A stretch of DNA of 64,000 bases. Origin: Aeromicrobium sp. PE09-221 (GTDB lineage Bacteria; Actinomycetota; Actinomycetes; Propionibacteriales; Nocardioidaceae). Shown one piece after another: positions 1 to 9,018 of this stretch (position 1 is its first letter; each line of letters starts with the position of its first letter). The stretch is from the NCBI RefSeq assembly GCF_002174305.1, contig NZ_MIJB01000018.1, forward strand, positions 80,292-144,291, read 5' to 3'. Below the pieces are notes generated by a model. It was not told where the DNA came from and ran no database searches. It saw only the letters and a program-made list of their open reading frames with translations. Position numbers and translations under genes: made by a program.

Positions 1-917
1 ATCGCTGGGTGAGCCTCGTCGCGGCCACCACCGAGAACCCGCATTTCAGCGTGATCTCCCCGCTGCTCAGCCGATCGCTGCTTCTCACGCTCGAGTCGCT
101 GACCGATGAGGACATCGCCGTCCTCGTCGACCGTGCCCTCACCGACGAGCGGGGGCTGAATGACGAGGTCACGCTCACCGATGACGCCAAGGACCATCTG
201 GTCCGGCTCGCGGGAGGTGACGGCCGCCGGGTGCTCACCTACCTCGAGGCGGCCGCCGGTGCCGCCACCTCCCAGGGTAAGACGGAGATCGACGTCGAGG
301 ACGCGGCCCAGGCCGTCGACCGGGCGGCCGTCCGCTATGACCGGCAGGGTGACCAGCACTACGACGTCACGAGCGCCTTCATCAAGTCCATCCGCGGATC
401 GGATGTCGATGCCGCCCTGCACTATCTCGCCCGGATGATCGAGGCGGGGGAGGACCCGCGGTTCATCGCCCGCCGCCTGATGATCCACGCCAGCGAGGAC
501 ATCGGCATGGCCGATCCGACCGCCTTGCAGGTGGCGACCACGGCTGCGCAGGCGGTCGCGATGATCGGCTTCCCAGAGGCGCGCATTCCGCTCGCGCAAG
601 CCGTCATCCACCTGGCCACCGCCCCGAAGTCCAATGCCGTCATCCGCGCGATCGACGCGGCGCTCAGCGATGTGCGGGCCGGCAAGGTCGGCGCCGTGCC
701 CCCGGCGCTGCGCGATGCTCACTACTCGGGTGCCAAGAAGCTCGGCCACGGGCACGACTATCTCTACGCCCACAATGATCCACGCGGCGTGGTCGCCCAG
801 CAGTACGCCCCGGACGATATCGACGGCACCGAGTACTTCGAGCCGGGCCGCCACGGAGCGGAGGCCGCTCTGGCTGATCGTCTGGCCCGCATCCGCGCCA
901 TCCTGCGCGACCGCTGA
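1..917 (+). CDS. rarA: Replication-associated recombination protein A (RarA/MgsA), 5' truncated by window edge
   Basis: AAA+ ATPase that acts at stalled replication forks. Only the C-terminal 304 codons are present, with the reading frame starting at base 3. The first residues ([17 protein letters not shown]) match the RarA segment just after Walker B, where the ATTENP motif is characteristic, and SRS a few residues later is the arginine-finger region. The rest covers the lid and the helical tetramerisation and clamp-loader-like C-terminal domains ([28 protein letters not shown]). The GTG at base 9 is internal and not a real start. The gene ends before a leaderless promoter for the next gene. 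The family assignment is secure; the missing half cannot be judged. Confidence 0.93.
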   Translation, partial: RWVSLVAATTENPHFSVISPLLSRSLLLTLESLTDEDIAVLVDRALTDERGLNDEVTLTDDAKDHLVRLAGGDGRRVLTYLEAAAGAATSQGKTEIDVEDAAQAVDRAAVRYDRQGDQHYDVTSAFIKSIRGSDVDAALHYLARMIEAGEDPRFIARRLMIHASEDIGMADPTALQVATTAAQAVAMIGFPEARIPLAQAVIHLATAPKSNAVIRAIDAALSDVRAGKVGAVPPALRDAHYSGAKKLGHGHDYLYAHNDPRGVVAQQYAPDDIDGTEYFEPGRHGAEAALADRLARIRAILRDR

Positions 918-1018
918 AACGAGGGCCGTCCTGACACTGTCGGCGGCCGATCCCGCACCGGAACCCGCTCGGTGCGTGGCGACGCGCCGCCCGGCCCCCG
1001 TGACGTCCCCGTGACCGG

Positions 1019-1024
1019 TAACCT
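1019..1024 (+). promoter_or_regulatory. -10 box TAACCT of a leaderless gene
   Basis: TAACCT ends 6 nt before the ATG at 1031 and no Shine-Dalgarno sequence is visible. This is the actinobacterial leaderless arrangement. Confidence 0.5.
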
Positions 1025-1030
1025 CGTTGT

Positions 1031-1582
1031 ATGCCTGTCGACGTCGTCGTGCTCGTCGTGGCCGCGGTCCTCGCCGTGGTCGCGCTCGTCGCCGCCGTCG
1101 TTGCCCTGCGCGCGGTCCGCGAGGTCAAAGCCCTCCGCGAGCAGACCGACGTCCCCGTTGAGTGGGACGTTCGGACGGTGGAAACGGCGAATGCGCCGTC
1201 CAAACGTCCCACTCAACGGGGAGACGCGGGGCTCCGTCCAGGGAGGTACCCCCACACTCAGCGGGTTCGCGGGGTTGAAAAGGTGCCGGCGGTGCGCGAG
1301 GCCGCGGAGCCACAGGAGGCCCGGGTGATCGAGGGCCGGGTGATCGTGCCGCCGACACAGGAGCAGGTGGTCGCGGCCCAGATGACCAGGCCGAGCGTGC
1401 GCCTCACGATCGTGCTGTCCGGACTGGCCCACGCGCTGCGTCCCGAGAGCCGCGACCGGATCAGCGGCCTGGTGCGCCGCGAGTACCGGCAACGACGGCG
1501 AGCGCGTCAGCGGGCCGGCCGACGCGCGGCACGCGCCACCAACAACCCACCGACGCAGACCGACGGATGGATGAGCTCATGA
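1031..1582 (+). CDS. Small membrane-anchored protein of unknown function with an internal palindromic insert
   Basis: 183 residues. One N-terminal membrane helix (about residues 4-27, nearly all V/A/L) is followed by a charged helix (REVKALREQ), and a strongly basic C-terminus ([15 protein letters not shown]) should face the cytoplasm. It occupies the slot between rarA and alaS where actinobacteria often carry a DUF948-type protein, but I cannot confirm family membership. Codons about 41-63 are encoded by a near-perfect inverted repeat (bases 1153-1221, 69 bp, a multiple of three), so that part looks like an in-frame insertion. The next stretch to about residue 85 is also atypical. Its stop overlaps the next start as ATGA. 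Confidence 0.7.
   Translation: MPVDVVVLVVAAVLAVVALVAAVVALRAVREVKALREQTDVPVEWDVRTVETANAPSKRPTQRGDAGLRPGRYPHTQRVRGVEKVPAVREAAEPQEARVIEGRVIVPPTQEQVVAAQMTRPSVRLTIVLSGLAHALRPESRDRISGLVRREYRQRRRARQRAGRRAARATNNPPTQTDGWMSS
1153..1221 (+). repeat. Palindromic element inserted in frame in a coding gene
   Basis: Inverted repeat with 26-nt arms at 1153-1178 and 1196-1221 that differ at one position, separated by a 17-nt loop. The arm core is CCGTTGAGTGGGACGTT. The element is 69 bp (23 codons) and leaves the host frame open. Its arms resemble in design, not sequence, the palindromes near 26515, 34746, 51075 and 62272. Confidence 0.8.
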
Positions 1583-1854
1583 CACCACGTGCCCTCTGGT
1601 TCGTCGCCGGCACAGCGGCCGGGGTATATGCCTCGGTCAAGGCCCGGCGAGCGGCCTACCGGATATCGATGCCGGGCTTGATCGATCAGGCAGGTGCCCT
1701 CGGCTCGGGCTGGCGAGCCTTCAGCGCCGAGATGCGCGACGGCCGGCAGGCCAAGGAGCACGAGCTGCGCACCCAGGTCCTGGGAGCGCCCGAGCTCGGA
1801 GCCTCCGCCCACGCCCCCTCCCACCCACTGGAAATCGAGAAGGACCCCACCTGA
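1579..1854 (+). CDS. Small DUF6167-like protein upstream of alaS
   Basis: 91 residues of unknown biochemical role. An N-terminal hydrophobic segment ([16 protein letters not shown]) is followed by a basic turn and a charged, probably helical body ([20 protein letters not shown]). Many actinobacteria carry a protein of this size and pattern directly before alaS. I chose ATG 1579 because it overlaps the previous stop as ATGA; a start at 1567 is possible but lies inside the upstream gene. The stop overlaps alaS as TGATG, so the gene is co-translated with its neighbours. The family name is recalled from context and not proven. Confidence 0.7.
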   Translation: MTPRALWFVAGTAAGVYASVKARRAAYRISMPGLIDQAGALGSGWRAFSAEMRDGRQAKEHELRTQVLGAPELGASAHAPSHPLEIEKDPT

Positions 1855-4505
1855 TGGACACCGCTGAGATCCGGCGCCGCTTCCTGGCTCACTTCGAGGC
1901 CGCCGGCCACACGGTCGTGCCGTCCGCGCCGTTACTGCTCGACGATCCGAACCTGCTGTTCGTCAATGCCGGCATGGTGCCGTTCAAGCCGTACTTCCTC
2001 GGCCAGGAGACCGCACCGTACGACCGCGCGACGAGTGTCCAGAAGTGTGTCCGCACCCTCGATATCGAGGAGGTCGGCAAGACCACCCGGCATGGAACGT
2101 TCTTCCAGATGAACGGCAACTTCTCCTTCGGCGACTACTTCAAGGAAGGGGCGATCACCCACGCGTGGGAGCTGATCACGACGAGTGTCGCCGACGGTGG
2201 TCTCGGCTTCGACCCGGAGGACATCTGGGTCACGGTGCTGCACAGCGACACCGAGGCGCGCGAGCTGTGGAAGAAGATCGCCGGCCTGCCCGATGAGCGC
2301 ATCCAGAATCGTGGGCTCCTCGACAACTACTGGCATATGGGAGTCGAGGGTCCCGGCGGGCCCTGCTCGGAGATCTACGTAGACCGCGGTGCGCAGTACG
2401 GTCCGGACGGCGGCCCCGAGGCCGACGAGGACCGCTTCCTGGAGATCTGGAACCTCGTCTTCATGCAGGAGGAGATCACCCATGTCCGCGCCAAGGACGT
2501 CTTCGATGTCGTGGCGCCGCTGCCGCAGCAGAATATCGACACCGGCATGGGCCTGGAGCGGGTCGCCTATCTGCTGCAAGGCAAAGAGAACATGTACGAG
2601 ATCGACGAGGTCTTCCCGGTCATCGCCAAGGCGGCCGAACTGAGCGGCAAGCGCTATGGCGCCGATCCGGCCGATGACGTGCGTTTCCGGGTCGTGGCCG
2701 ACCATGTCCGCAGCGGTCTGATGCTCATCGGCGACGGTGTCACCCCGGGCAACGAGTCCCGCGGCTATGTCTTGCGCCGCCTGCTGCGCCGTGCCGTCCG
2801 CTCGATGCGTCTGCTCGGCTACGACGCGCCCGCGCTGCCCGAGCTGTTGCCCGTCAGCCTGGACAAGATGAAAGCCTCCTACCCCGAGCTGGCGACCGAT
2901 TTCGCGCGGATCAGCCAGGTGGCCTACACCGAGGAGGATGCCTTCCGTTCGACGCTGGCCAAGGGCACGCAGGTCTTCGACCTCGCTGCCGGCGCCGCCA
3001 AGGAGGCCGGTCGCAGTGTCCTGGCGGGTGAGCAGGCCTTCCAGTTGCACGACACCTATGGCTTCCCGATCGACCTCACCCTCGAGATGGCGGCCGAGCA
3101 GGGGCTGAGCGTCGACGAGGAGGGCTTCCGTGGCCTGATGGCCGAACAGCGCGCCCGGGCCAAGGCCGATGCCAAGGCCAAGAAGGGCAGCCACGCGGAC
3201 ACGAGCCTCTACCGTGAAACCCTCGACACGCACGGCCCCACCGACTGGCAGGCGTATACGACCCTCAGCACCGAGTCCCGAGTGCTGGCGCTCTACGCCC
3301 ACGGCACCGCGGTCCCCGCGTCGAGCCAAGGGAGCATCGCCGAGGTCGTGCTCGACCGCACACCCTTCTACGCCGAGTCCGGTGGCCAGAACGCCGATGC
3401 CGGAACACTGTCGTGGGATGGCGGACGAGCCGAGGTGCTCGACGTGCAGCGCCCGGTCCGCGGTCTCGTGGTGCATCAGGTGCGCATCCTCGACGGCGAG
3501 CTGACCCTCGACACCGTCCTATCGGCCGATGTCGACCGCGACTGGCGGGTCGGCGCGGCGCAGGCGCACTCGGGTACGCACGTGGTCCACGCGGCACTGC
3601 GCGAAGTGCTGGGCCCCACGGCGTTGCAATCCGGCTCGTACAACCGTCCCGGCTACCTGCGTCTGGACTTCGGCTGGAACGGTGCGCTCTCTCCGGAGCA
3701 GCTGCGCGATGTCGAGGAGGCCTCCAATCGCGCCCTTCGCGAGGACCTCGCGGTCTCCGCGGCCGTCATGCCCCTGGCCAAGGCGCGCGAGATCGGCGCT
3801 CTGGCGCTGTTCGGCGAGACCTACGGCGAGGATGTCCGTGTCGTCGAGATCGGCGGTCCCTGGTCGCGCGAGCTCTGCGGCGGCACCCACGTGCAACGGT
3901 CCAGCCAGATCGGCACCGTCGTGGTCACGTCCGATGCCTCGGTCGGCGCGGGCAACCGCCGCGTCGAGGCGCTCGTGGGACTCGAGGGCTTCCAGTATCT
4001 GGCCCGTGAACGCGACCTCGTACTGCAGCTCACGGACCTGCTCAAGACCAAGCCCGATGATGTCCCGCACCGCGTGTCGGATCTGATGTCGCGGCTCAAG
4101 GCCACCGAGAAGGAGCTCGAGAAGTTCAAGAGCGCGCAATTGCTCGGGGCCGCGGGAGATCTGGCCAAGGGCGCGCGCGATATCGGCGGGATCGCGCTCG
4201 TGACGCACCGCGCCGAGGGCGTAGGCGGCGGCGATGTACGGCAGATGGCGCTCGATATCCGTGGTCGGCTCTCGGATCGACCCGCGGTCGTGGTCGTCAT
4301 CGGCACCGCGGGCGACAAGCCGAGCGTCGTGGTCGCCGCCACTGCGGCGGCACAGGAGCGCGGTGTCGCCGCGAACCAGCTCATCGGGGTGATCGGCGAG
4401 AAGATCGGGGGCCGGGGAGGTGGCAAGGCCGATGTCGCCCAGGGCGGCGGCACCGACCTCGGCGCCATCGACGCGGCCTTCGCAGCGGTGGAGGCTGCCC
4501 TTTGA
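1854..4505 (+). CDS. alaS: Alanine--tRNA ligase
   Basis: Charges tRNA-Ala in the cytoplasm and clears misacylated Ser/Gly through its editing domain. 883 residues, the normal full length. In order: class II catalytic core at the N-terminus ([13 protein letters not shown], then [16 protein letters not shown]), tRNA-recognition middle, editing domain with the zinc motif HSGTH at about 572-576 and CGGTH at about 675-679, and a C-terminal C-Ala domain rich in glycine ([15 protein letters not shown]). The start overlaps the preceding stop (TGATG) and the stop overlaps the TTG start of ruvX. Nothing is missing. Confidence 0.98.
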   Translation: MDTAEIRRRFLAHFEAAGHTVVPSAPLLLDDPNLLFVNAGMVPFKPYFLGQETAPYDRATSVQKCVRTLDIEEVGKTTRHGTFFQMNGNFSFGDYFKEGAITHAWELITTSVADGGLGFDPEDIWVTVLHSDTEARELWKKIAGLPDERIQNRGLLDNYWHMGVEGPGGPCSEIYVDRGAQYGPDGGPEADEDRFLEIWNLVFMQEEITHVRAKDVFDVVAPLPQQNIDTGMGLERVAYLLQGKENMYEIDEVFPVIAKAAELSGKRYGADPADDVRFRVVADHVRSGLMLIGDGVTPGNESRGYVLRRLLRRAVRSMRLLGYDAPALPELLPVSLDKMKASYPELATDFARISQVAYTEEDAFRSTLAKGTQVFDLAAGAAKEAGRSVLAGEQAFQLHDTYGFPIDLTLEMAAEQGLSVDEEGFRGLMAEQRARAKADAKAKKGSHADTSLYRETLDTHGPTDWQAYTTLSTESRVLALYAHGTAVPASSQGSIAEVVLDRTPFYAESGGQNADAGTLSWDGGRAEVLDVQRPVRGLVVHQVRILDGELTLDTVLSADVDRDWRVGAAQAHSGTHVVHAALREVLGPTALQSGSYNRPGYLRLDFGWNGALSPEQLRDVEEASNRALREDLAVSAAVMPLAKAREIGALALFGETYGEDVRVVEIGGPWSRELCGGTHVQRSSQIGTVVVTSDASVGAGNRRVEALVGLEGFQYLARERDLVLQLTDLLKTKPDDVPHRVSDLMSRLKATEKELEKFKSAQLLGAAGDLAKGARDIGGIALVTHRAEGVGGGDVRQMALDIRGRLSDRPAVVVVIGTAGDKPSVVVAATAAAQERGVAANQLIGVIGEKIGGRGGGKADVAQGGGTDLGAIDAAFAAVEAAL

Positions 4506-4960
4506 GGCCGGGCCGACGGCTGGGGATCGATGTCGGCGATGTCCGCATCGGGGTCGCCGTGAGCGATCCGGAGGCTCTCATCGCTTCACCGTTGGAAACT
4601 GTGCCCGCGAAGGGCGATCCGATCGAGCGGATCCTCGCGATCGCGGGGCAGTACGAGCCGATCGAGTGTGTCGTCGGGCTGCCCATCGGGTTGTCCGGTC
4701 AGGAGGGTGCGGCCGCGGCCAAGGCCCGTGCCTTCGCCGACCGACTCCTGGCGGCACTCCCCGGGGTCTCGGTACGGTTGGTCGACGAACGGATGTCCAC
4801 GGTGACCGCGGCGAGCCAGCTGCGGGCCTCGGGACGTAACGCTAAGAAGTCGCGATCGGTCATCGACCAGGCCGCCGCGACCGTGATCTTGCAGACGGCC
4901 TTGGACGCCGAACGTACGCGGGGAACCGCCCCGGGTGAACTCATCGAAGGGACCGCATGA
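4502..4960 (+). CDS. ruvX: Holliday junction resolvase-like protein YqgF/RuvX
   Basis: RNase H-fold nuclease family thought to process pre-16S rRNA and/or branched DNA. 152 residues, typical length. The conserved N-terminal strand [15 protein letters not shown] carries the first catalytic Asp, [13 protein letters not shown] is the middle motif, and [10 protein letters not shown] with [10 protein letters not shown] are the C-terminal acidic motifs. A TTG start is used, overlapping the alaS stop (TTGA), which implies tight translational coupling. Its own stop (4958-4960) lies inside an ATGA that is also the left end of the tandem repeat described below, so it is no longer directly coupled to mltG. 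Confidence 0.93.
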   Translation: MRPGRRLGIDVGDVRIGVAVSDPEALIASPLETVPAKGDPIERILAIAGQYEPIECVVGLPIGLSGQEGAAAAKARAFADRLLAALPGVSVRLVDERMSTVTAASQLRASGRNAKKSRSVIDQAAATVILQTALDAERTRGTAPGELIEGTA

Positions 4961-5036
4961 GCGAGCGGAGCGAGCGAGCATTGGGGTTTCTCATGCCGGC
5001 CATCGCCTACTGTGCTTTTTCTTGGGTGGTGTCGGC
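4957..5036 (+). repeat. MIRU-like junction repeat, tandem copy 1 (80 bp), encoding a 27-aa mini-ORF
   Basis: Starts ATGAGCGAGCGGAGCGAGCG at the ATGA where ruvX ends. A 27-codon mini-ORF ([11 protein letters not shown]...) runs from ATG 4957 to TGA 5038-5040, and that TGA overlaps the ATG of the next copy. The copy is identical to copy 2 except at two positions near the 3' end. The same 5' 20-mer recurs at 18249 (one base shorter match in the flank) and 40155. No Shine-Dalgarno is present, so any translation would come from ribosomes terminating at ruvX. Confidence 0.85.
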
Positions 5037-5116
5037 ATGAGCGAGCGGAGCGAGCGAGCATTGGGGTTTCTCATGCCGGCCATCGCCTACTGTGCTTTTT
5101 CTTGGGCGGTGGCGGC
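5037..5116 (+). repeat. MIRU-like junction repeat, tandem copy 2 (80 bp), encoding a 27-aa mini-ORF
   Basis: Second 80-bp unit. The mini-[14 protein letters not shown]... runs from ATG 5037 to TGA 5118-5120, which overlaps the true ATG of mltG at 5117. The chain ruvX / mini-ORF 1 / mini-ORF 2 / mltG is therefore linked by three successive ATGA overlaps in three different frames. mltG itself begins ATGAGCGAGCGGA, so the right border shares 13 nt with the left end of the repeat. Confidence 0.85.
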
Positions 5117-6253
5117 ATGAGCGAGCGGAATGACAGCGGGTTGAACCTGCTCACCGGTGGTTCCGGGGATGGCGGTGGTCCTGCACGGAGTGCGGGGCAT
5201 CGTCGCGCCCAGCCGCCGCGTCGTTCGCGCCTCGGCAAGATCGTGGCTGTCGTGGTCGCGATCGTGCTCGTGGTGCTCGCCGGCTTCTGGGTGGTGGGCC
5301 AGATCCGCGATCGCTTCGGCGCCCCGGCCGACTACGAGGGCGATGGCGAGGGTGAGACGACCGTGCAGATCGTGGAGGGCGCGAGTGGTGCTCAGATCGC
5401 CCAGGTGCTCTACGACGCCGATGTCGTCGCATCGACCGAGGCCTTCTACCGGCTGTCGTTGAACGACGAGCGCGCGCAGACGATCCAGCCCGGCACCTAT
5501 CAGCTCCGCGAGAAGATGTCGGCGGAGTCGGCCCTCGCGGCATTGAGCGATGTGGGCAATCGGCTGGAGGCGCGGGTCACCATCCCCGAGGGGTCGCGCA
5601 TCGACGACATCATCCCGGTGATCGTGGAGAACACGGAGCTCACCGAGGAGGATCTGCGGGCGGCGCTCGATGATCCGGCCGCGATCGGATTGCCTGAGGT
5701 CGCTGCCGGAAATCCGGAGGGTTATCTCTTTCCGGAGACCTATTTCGTCGAGCCGGACACGACCGCGGTGCAGCTCATCGCCCAGATGGTCGCGCAGACC
5801 GCGCAGGTCACCGAGAGCCTCGACATCGCGAATCGGGCCTCTGCGCTCGGCTACAACGGCGAGGAGATCATGACGGTCGCGAGCATCCTCGAGCGCGAGG
5901 TCAACAATGACGAGGACTTCCGTAAGGCCGCGCGGGTCATCTACAACCGGCTCGATGACGGCATGCCGTTGCAGATGGACTCGACGGTGCACTATGTCAG
6001 CGGCCGTCAGGGGGATGTCTTCACTACGCCTGATGAGCGCGATGCCGACACGCCGTACAACACCTACCGGTATGCCGGACTGCCCCCGGGACCGATCGGG
6101 TCGCCGGGCAGAGCGGCCATCGAGGCGGCGCTGAACCCCGATGTGGGCGAATGGAGGTACTTCGTCGCGGATCCGGAGACCGGCGAGACCACCTTCAACG
6201 ACACCTACGAGCAGCATCAGCAGGCTTGTCAGGACGCCGGATTCCAGTGCTGA
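5117..6253 (+). CDS. mltG: Endolytic murein transglycosylase MltG (YceG)
   Basis: Membrane-anchored lytic transglycosylase that cuts nascent peptidoglycan strands and so sets glycan length. 378 residues: a low-complexity cytoplasmic tail (residues 1-38), one membrane helix (about 40-60, VAVVVAIVLVVLAGFWVVG), a LysM-like subdomain, then the YceG catalytic domain. Motifs: EGYLFPETY, ASILEREV (catalytic Glu at about 259), QMDSTVHY and NTYRYAGLPPGPIGSPG. The start at 5117 is set by MSERNDSGLN directly after the tandem repeats; an open frame continues upstream to 5012 but only through repeat DNA. Its end overlaps aroE by 7 nt. Confidence 0.95.
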   Translation: MSERNDSGLNLLTGGSGDGGGPARSAGHRRAQPPRRSRLGKIVAVVVAIVLVVLAGFWVVGQIRDRFGAPADYEGDGEGETTVQIVEGASGAQIAQVLYDADVVASTEAFYRLSLNDERAQTIQPGTYQLREKMSAESALAALSDVGNRLEARVTIPEGSRIDDIIPVIVENTELTEEDLRAALDDPAAIGLPEVAAGNPEGYLFPETYFVEPDTTAVQLIAQMVAQTAQVTESLDIANRASALGYNGEEIMTVASILEREVNNDEDFRKAARVIYNRLDDGMPLQMDSTVHYVSGRQGDVFTTPDERDADTPYNTYRYAGLPPGPIGSPGRAAIEAALNPDVGEWRYFVADPETGETTFNDTYEQHQQACQDAGFQC

Positions 6254-7062
6254 CCCCTCAGCGACGCTGCGCGGTGGTGGGGCGTCCGGTCGTCCACTCG
6301 CTGTCCCCAGTCATGCACCGCGCGGCGTACGGGGTGCTCGGGCTCCCGTGGACCTATGACGCGATCGAGCTGGCCGATGGCGAGCTCGCGGTTTTCGCCG
6401 ATGGCCTCGACGACGCCTGGAGAGGGCTGTCGGTGACGATGCCCTTCAAACGCGAGGCCGCGGCCTTCGCCGATCACCGCACGGACGATGTCGTCTTCCT
6501 CGGTGTCGCCAACACGCTCGTGCGCGAGGAGGACGGCTGGTACGCATCGAATACCGATGTGCCCGGCGCGGTGCTCGCGCTGCGAGAGGCGGGGGTCGAG
6601 CGGGTCGAGACGGTGAGGATGCTGGGCGCGGGTGCCACCGCTGCGTCGTTGGTCCTCGCCGCGTCGCGGCTCGGCGCTCGATCGGTCGAGCTCCTCGTCC
6701 GCGACCCCGCCCGGGCGAGCGAGGTCGCGGCGGTCGCTCGCGAGCTCGCGCTGGAGGTCGAGATCGTCGAGGTGACTGCCTCACCCGACACTGCTGTGGA
6801 TCTGCTGGTCAACACCATCCCGGCCGCGGCGGTCAGGGGGCGCGAGCACGCCCTCGTGGGCGCGGCGACCGGGGTGTTCGAGGCGATCTACGATCCGTGG
6901 CCCACCCCGCTGTTGAGCGCCGCGCAGGAGGAGGGTCTGGCCACCGCGACCGGACTGGACCTGCTGGCGCATCAGGCCGTGCTGCAGCTTCTCGCCATGA
7001 CCGGGGAGGCCGTAGCCCCCGATGTGCTGCGCGAGGCCGCGTTGGACGCCCTCGGCGCCTGA
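6247..7062 (+). CDS. aroE: Shikimate dehydrogenase
   Basis: Reduces 3-dehydroshikimate to shikimate with NADPH. About 271 residues from GTG 6247, which overlaps the mltG stop; the frame is open further upstream but only inside mltG. Substrate-binding residues lie in VVHSLSPVMHRAAYG, the catalytic Lys in VTMPFKREAAAF, and the nucleotide-binding turn in MLGAGATAASLVLAA. The C-terminal helix has the usual GLDLLAHQAVLQLL. It is first in a run with aroC, aroK and aroB, separated from them by a prepilin peptidase gene, a common actinobacterial order. Confidence 0.93.
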   Translation: MLTPQRRCAVVGRPVVHSLSPVMHRAAYGVLGLPWTYDAIELADGELAVFADGLDDAWRGLSVTMPFKREAAAFADHRTDDVVFLGVANTLVREEDGWYASNTDVPGAVLALREAGVERVETVRMLGAGATAASLVLAASRLGARSVELLVRDPARASEVAAVARELALEVEIVEVTASPDTAVDLLVNTIPAAAVRGREHALVGAATGVFEAIYDPWPTPLLSAAQEEGLATATGLDLLAHQAVLQLLAMTGEAVAPDVLREAALDALGA

Positions 7063-7116
7063 CGGGTTCGTCCACAGGACATGTTCCATGCGCCTGCCTC
7101 GTGCCACTCCGCACGG

Positions 7117-7122
7117 TAGGGT
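7117..7122 (+). promoter_or_regulatory. -10 box TAGGGT of a leaderless gene
   Basis: TAGGGT ends 6 nt before GTG 7129 and no Shine-Dalgarno is present. Confidence 0.5.
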
Positions 7123-7128
7123 CGGCGC

Positions 7129-7794
7129 GTGCCCGCCGCCTCGCTGACCGTCGTCGCCGCCGCGCTCATCGCCGCCGCGACCCGGTGGTGGCTCGCTCGC
7201 CTCCCAGAACCGGAGCTGGACGCCGACGAGCACAAGATCCCCTATGCCGAGCTCGCACGACCGGTGGTGCCGACCCTCCTCATGGTCGTCCTCGCCGCCG
7301 TGCTCGCGGCGTTGGCGGCGTGGCAGCTTCCCCCCGTCCTGCTGCCCGCCTGGGCCGTGCTGGCAGGTGTGGCGCCGGTCCTGGCCTATGTCGACCTGCG
7401 GACGCACCTGCTGCCCTATCTGATCGTCGCTCCGACCTATGCGACCGTCTGGGTGCTGACCATCGGCGTCGCGATCGGCACCCGCGACGGGGGACTCGTC
7501 CTCTCCGCGTTGATCGGCAATGTCGTGGTGTTCGCAGTCTTCTGGCTCCTCTACGTCATCGCCGGCAGGTTCCTCGCGGGAGGCTTCGGATACGGCGACG
7601 TGCGGCTCTCGGCGGTCCTCGGAGTGCTCCTCGGTCCGTTGGGAGCCTCGGCGACCTTCGTGGGGATCTACGCCGGATTCGTCATCGCCGCGATCGTGGG
7701 TGTGGTGCGCAACGGTGGACGGGTGCGTGGCGGTCCGCCGGTGGCCTTCGGCCCGGCCATGGTCGTGGGTGCGTTCGTCGCCGTGTTCGTCTGA
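7129..7794 (+). CDS. Prepilin-type leader peptidase (A24 aspartic protease), short form
   Basis: Polytopic membrane protease of the PilD/TadV type that cleaves type IV or Flp prepilin leaders. 221 residues with about six to seven membrane helices. The two catalytic aspartates are visible: D89 in YVDLRTHLLP and D157 in GYGDVRLS (the GxGD motif). The N-terminal zinc/methylase domain of PilD is absent, as is usual in actinobacteria. No pilin or Flp assembly genes occur anywhere in the window, so its substrates must be elsewhere. Leaderless GTG start. Confidence 0.85.
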   Translation: MPAASLTVVAAALIAAATRWWLARLPEPELDADEHKIPYAELARPVVPTLLMVVLAAVLAALAAWQLPPVLLPAWAVLAGVAPVLAYVDLRTHLLPYLIVAPTYATVWVLTIGVAIGTRDGGLVLSALIGNVVVFAVFWLLYVIAGRFLAGGFGYGDVRLSAVLGVLLGPLGASATFVGIYAGFVIAAIVGVVRNGGRVRGGPPVAFGPAMVVGAFVAVFV

Positions 7795-7839
7795 CGGGCG
7801 CATCGCGGGCGACGGTATACCCCGTGAAAGAATCACCCC

Positions 7840-9018
7840 ATGCTTCGTTGGTTGACGGCCGGGGAATCCCACGGCCCAGCACTGGTGGCGACCCTCGATG
7901 GACTGCCGGCAGGTGTCGAGGTCGGGAGCGCGGAGATCTCCACGGCCCTCGCGCGGCGTCGTCTCGGATACGGCCGCGGTGCCCGGATGAACTTCGAGGC
8001 CGATGCCCTGGAGATCATCGGCGGCATCCGCCACGGGCTCACGCTCGGCAGTCCGGTGGCGTTGCGCATCGGCAACTCCGAGTGGCCCAAGTGGGAGCGG
8101 GTCATGGCGGCCGATCCGATCGACCCCGAGGAGCTCGCCGGGCTCAAGCGTGGCGCGCCGTTGACCCGTCCGCGGCCCGGACACGCCGATCTCGCTGGCA
8201 TGCAGAAGTACGACTTCGACGAAGCCCGTCCGATCCTCGAGCGAGCCAGCGCCCGGGAGACGGCGGCACGCGTGGCGCTCGGTGAGATCGCGGCCCGTTT
8301 CCTGCGTCAGGCCACGGGTGCCACGATCGTCAGCCACGTGGTCGAGCTGGGCACCGTCGTGGCTCCCGCCGGGCTCGTGCCTACGGCCGATGATGTCGCG
8401 AGGCTCGACGCCGATCCGCTGCGGTGCGCCGATCCGGCCACCTCCGAACGGATGGTCGCCGAGGTCGACGCGGCGCACAAGGACGGCGACACTCTGGGGG
8501 GCATCGTCGAGGTGGCGGTCTGGGGGCTTCCTCCCGGACTCGGCTCCCACGCCCAGTGGGACCGCCGTCTCGACAGCCGGCTGGCGGGTGCGCTGATGGG
8601 CATCCAGGCGATCAAGGGGGTCGAGCTCGGCGACGGCTTCGAGCTCGCCCGCACCAGGGGCTCCGCCGCCCACGATGAGATCGTCCCCACCGAGAACGGC
8701 ATCCGCCGGGTGAGCGGCCGGTCCGGTGGCACCGAGGGCGGCATGACCACCGGCGAGTTGCTGCGCGTGCGTGCCGCGATGAAGCCGATCGCCACCGTCC
8801 CGAGGGCGCTGCGCACCGTCGATGTCGCCACCGGCGAGGAGGCCGCCGCCCACCACCAGCGTTCCGATGTCTGTGCCGTCCCCGCGGCCGGGATCGTCGC
8901 CGAGGCCATGGTGGCCCTGACGCTGGCCGATGCCGTGCTGGAGAAGTTCGGGGGTGACTCGGTGGGGGAGACCCGGCGCAATGTCGAGTCCTATCTGGAC
9001 CACCTGAGGTTCCGCTGA
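7840..9018 (+). CDS. aroC: Chorismate synthase
   Basis: Converts EPSP to chorismate using reduced FMN; last step of the shikimate pathway. 392 residues, full length. Signature segments: [18 protein letters not shown] at the N-terminus, [30 protein letters not shown], and near the C-terminus [17 protein letters not shown]. The start ATG is followed at once by [11 protein letters not shown], as in relatives. A weak purine-rich stretch (gtgaaagaa) precedes it. The stop overlaps aroK (TGATG). Confidence 0.97.
   Translation: MLRWLTAGESHGPALVATLDGLPAGVEVGSAEISTALARRRLGYGRGARMNFEADALEIIGGIRHGLTLGSPVALRIGNSEWPKWERVMAADPIDPEELAGLKRGAPLTRPRPGHADLAGMQKYDFDEARPILERASARETAARVALGEIAARFLRQATGATIVSHVVELGTVVAPAGLVPTADDVARLDADPLRCADPATSERMVAEVDAAHKDGDTLGGIVEVAVWGLPPGLGSHAQWDRRLDSRLAGALMGIQAIKGVELGDGFELARTRGSAAHDEIVPTENGIRRVSGRSGGTEGGMTTGELLRVRAAMKPIATVPRALRTVDVATGEEAAAHHQRSDVCAVPAAGIVAEAMVALTLADAVLEKFGGDSVGETRRNVESYLDHLRFR

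Noticed and set aside
5012..5116. 35-residue N-terminal extension of MltG
   Set aside because: Encoded only by the junction repeats, in a different phase from their mini-ORFs; the ATGA at 5117 is the coupled start.
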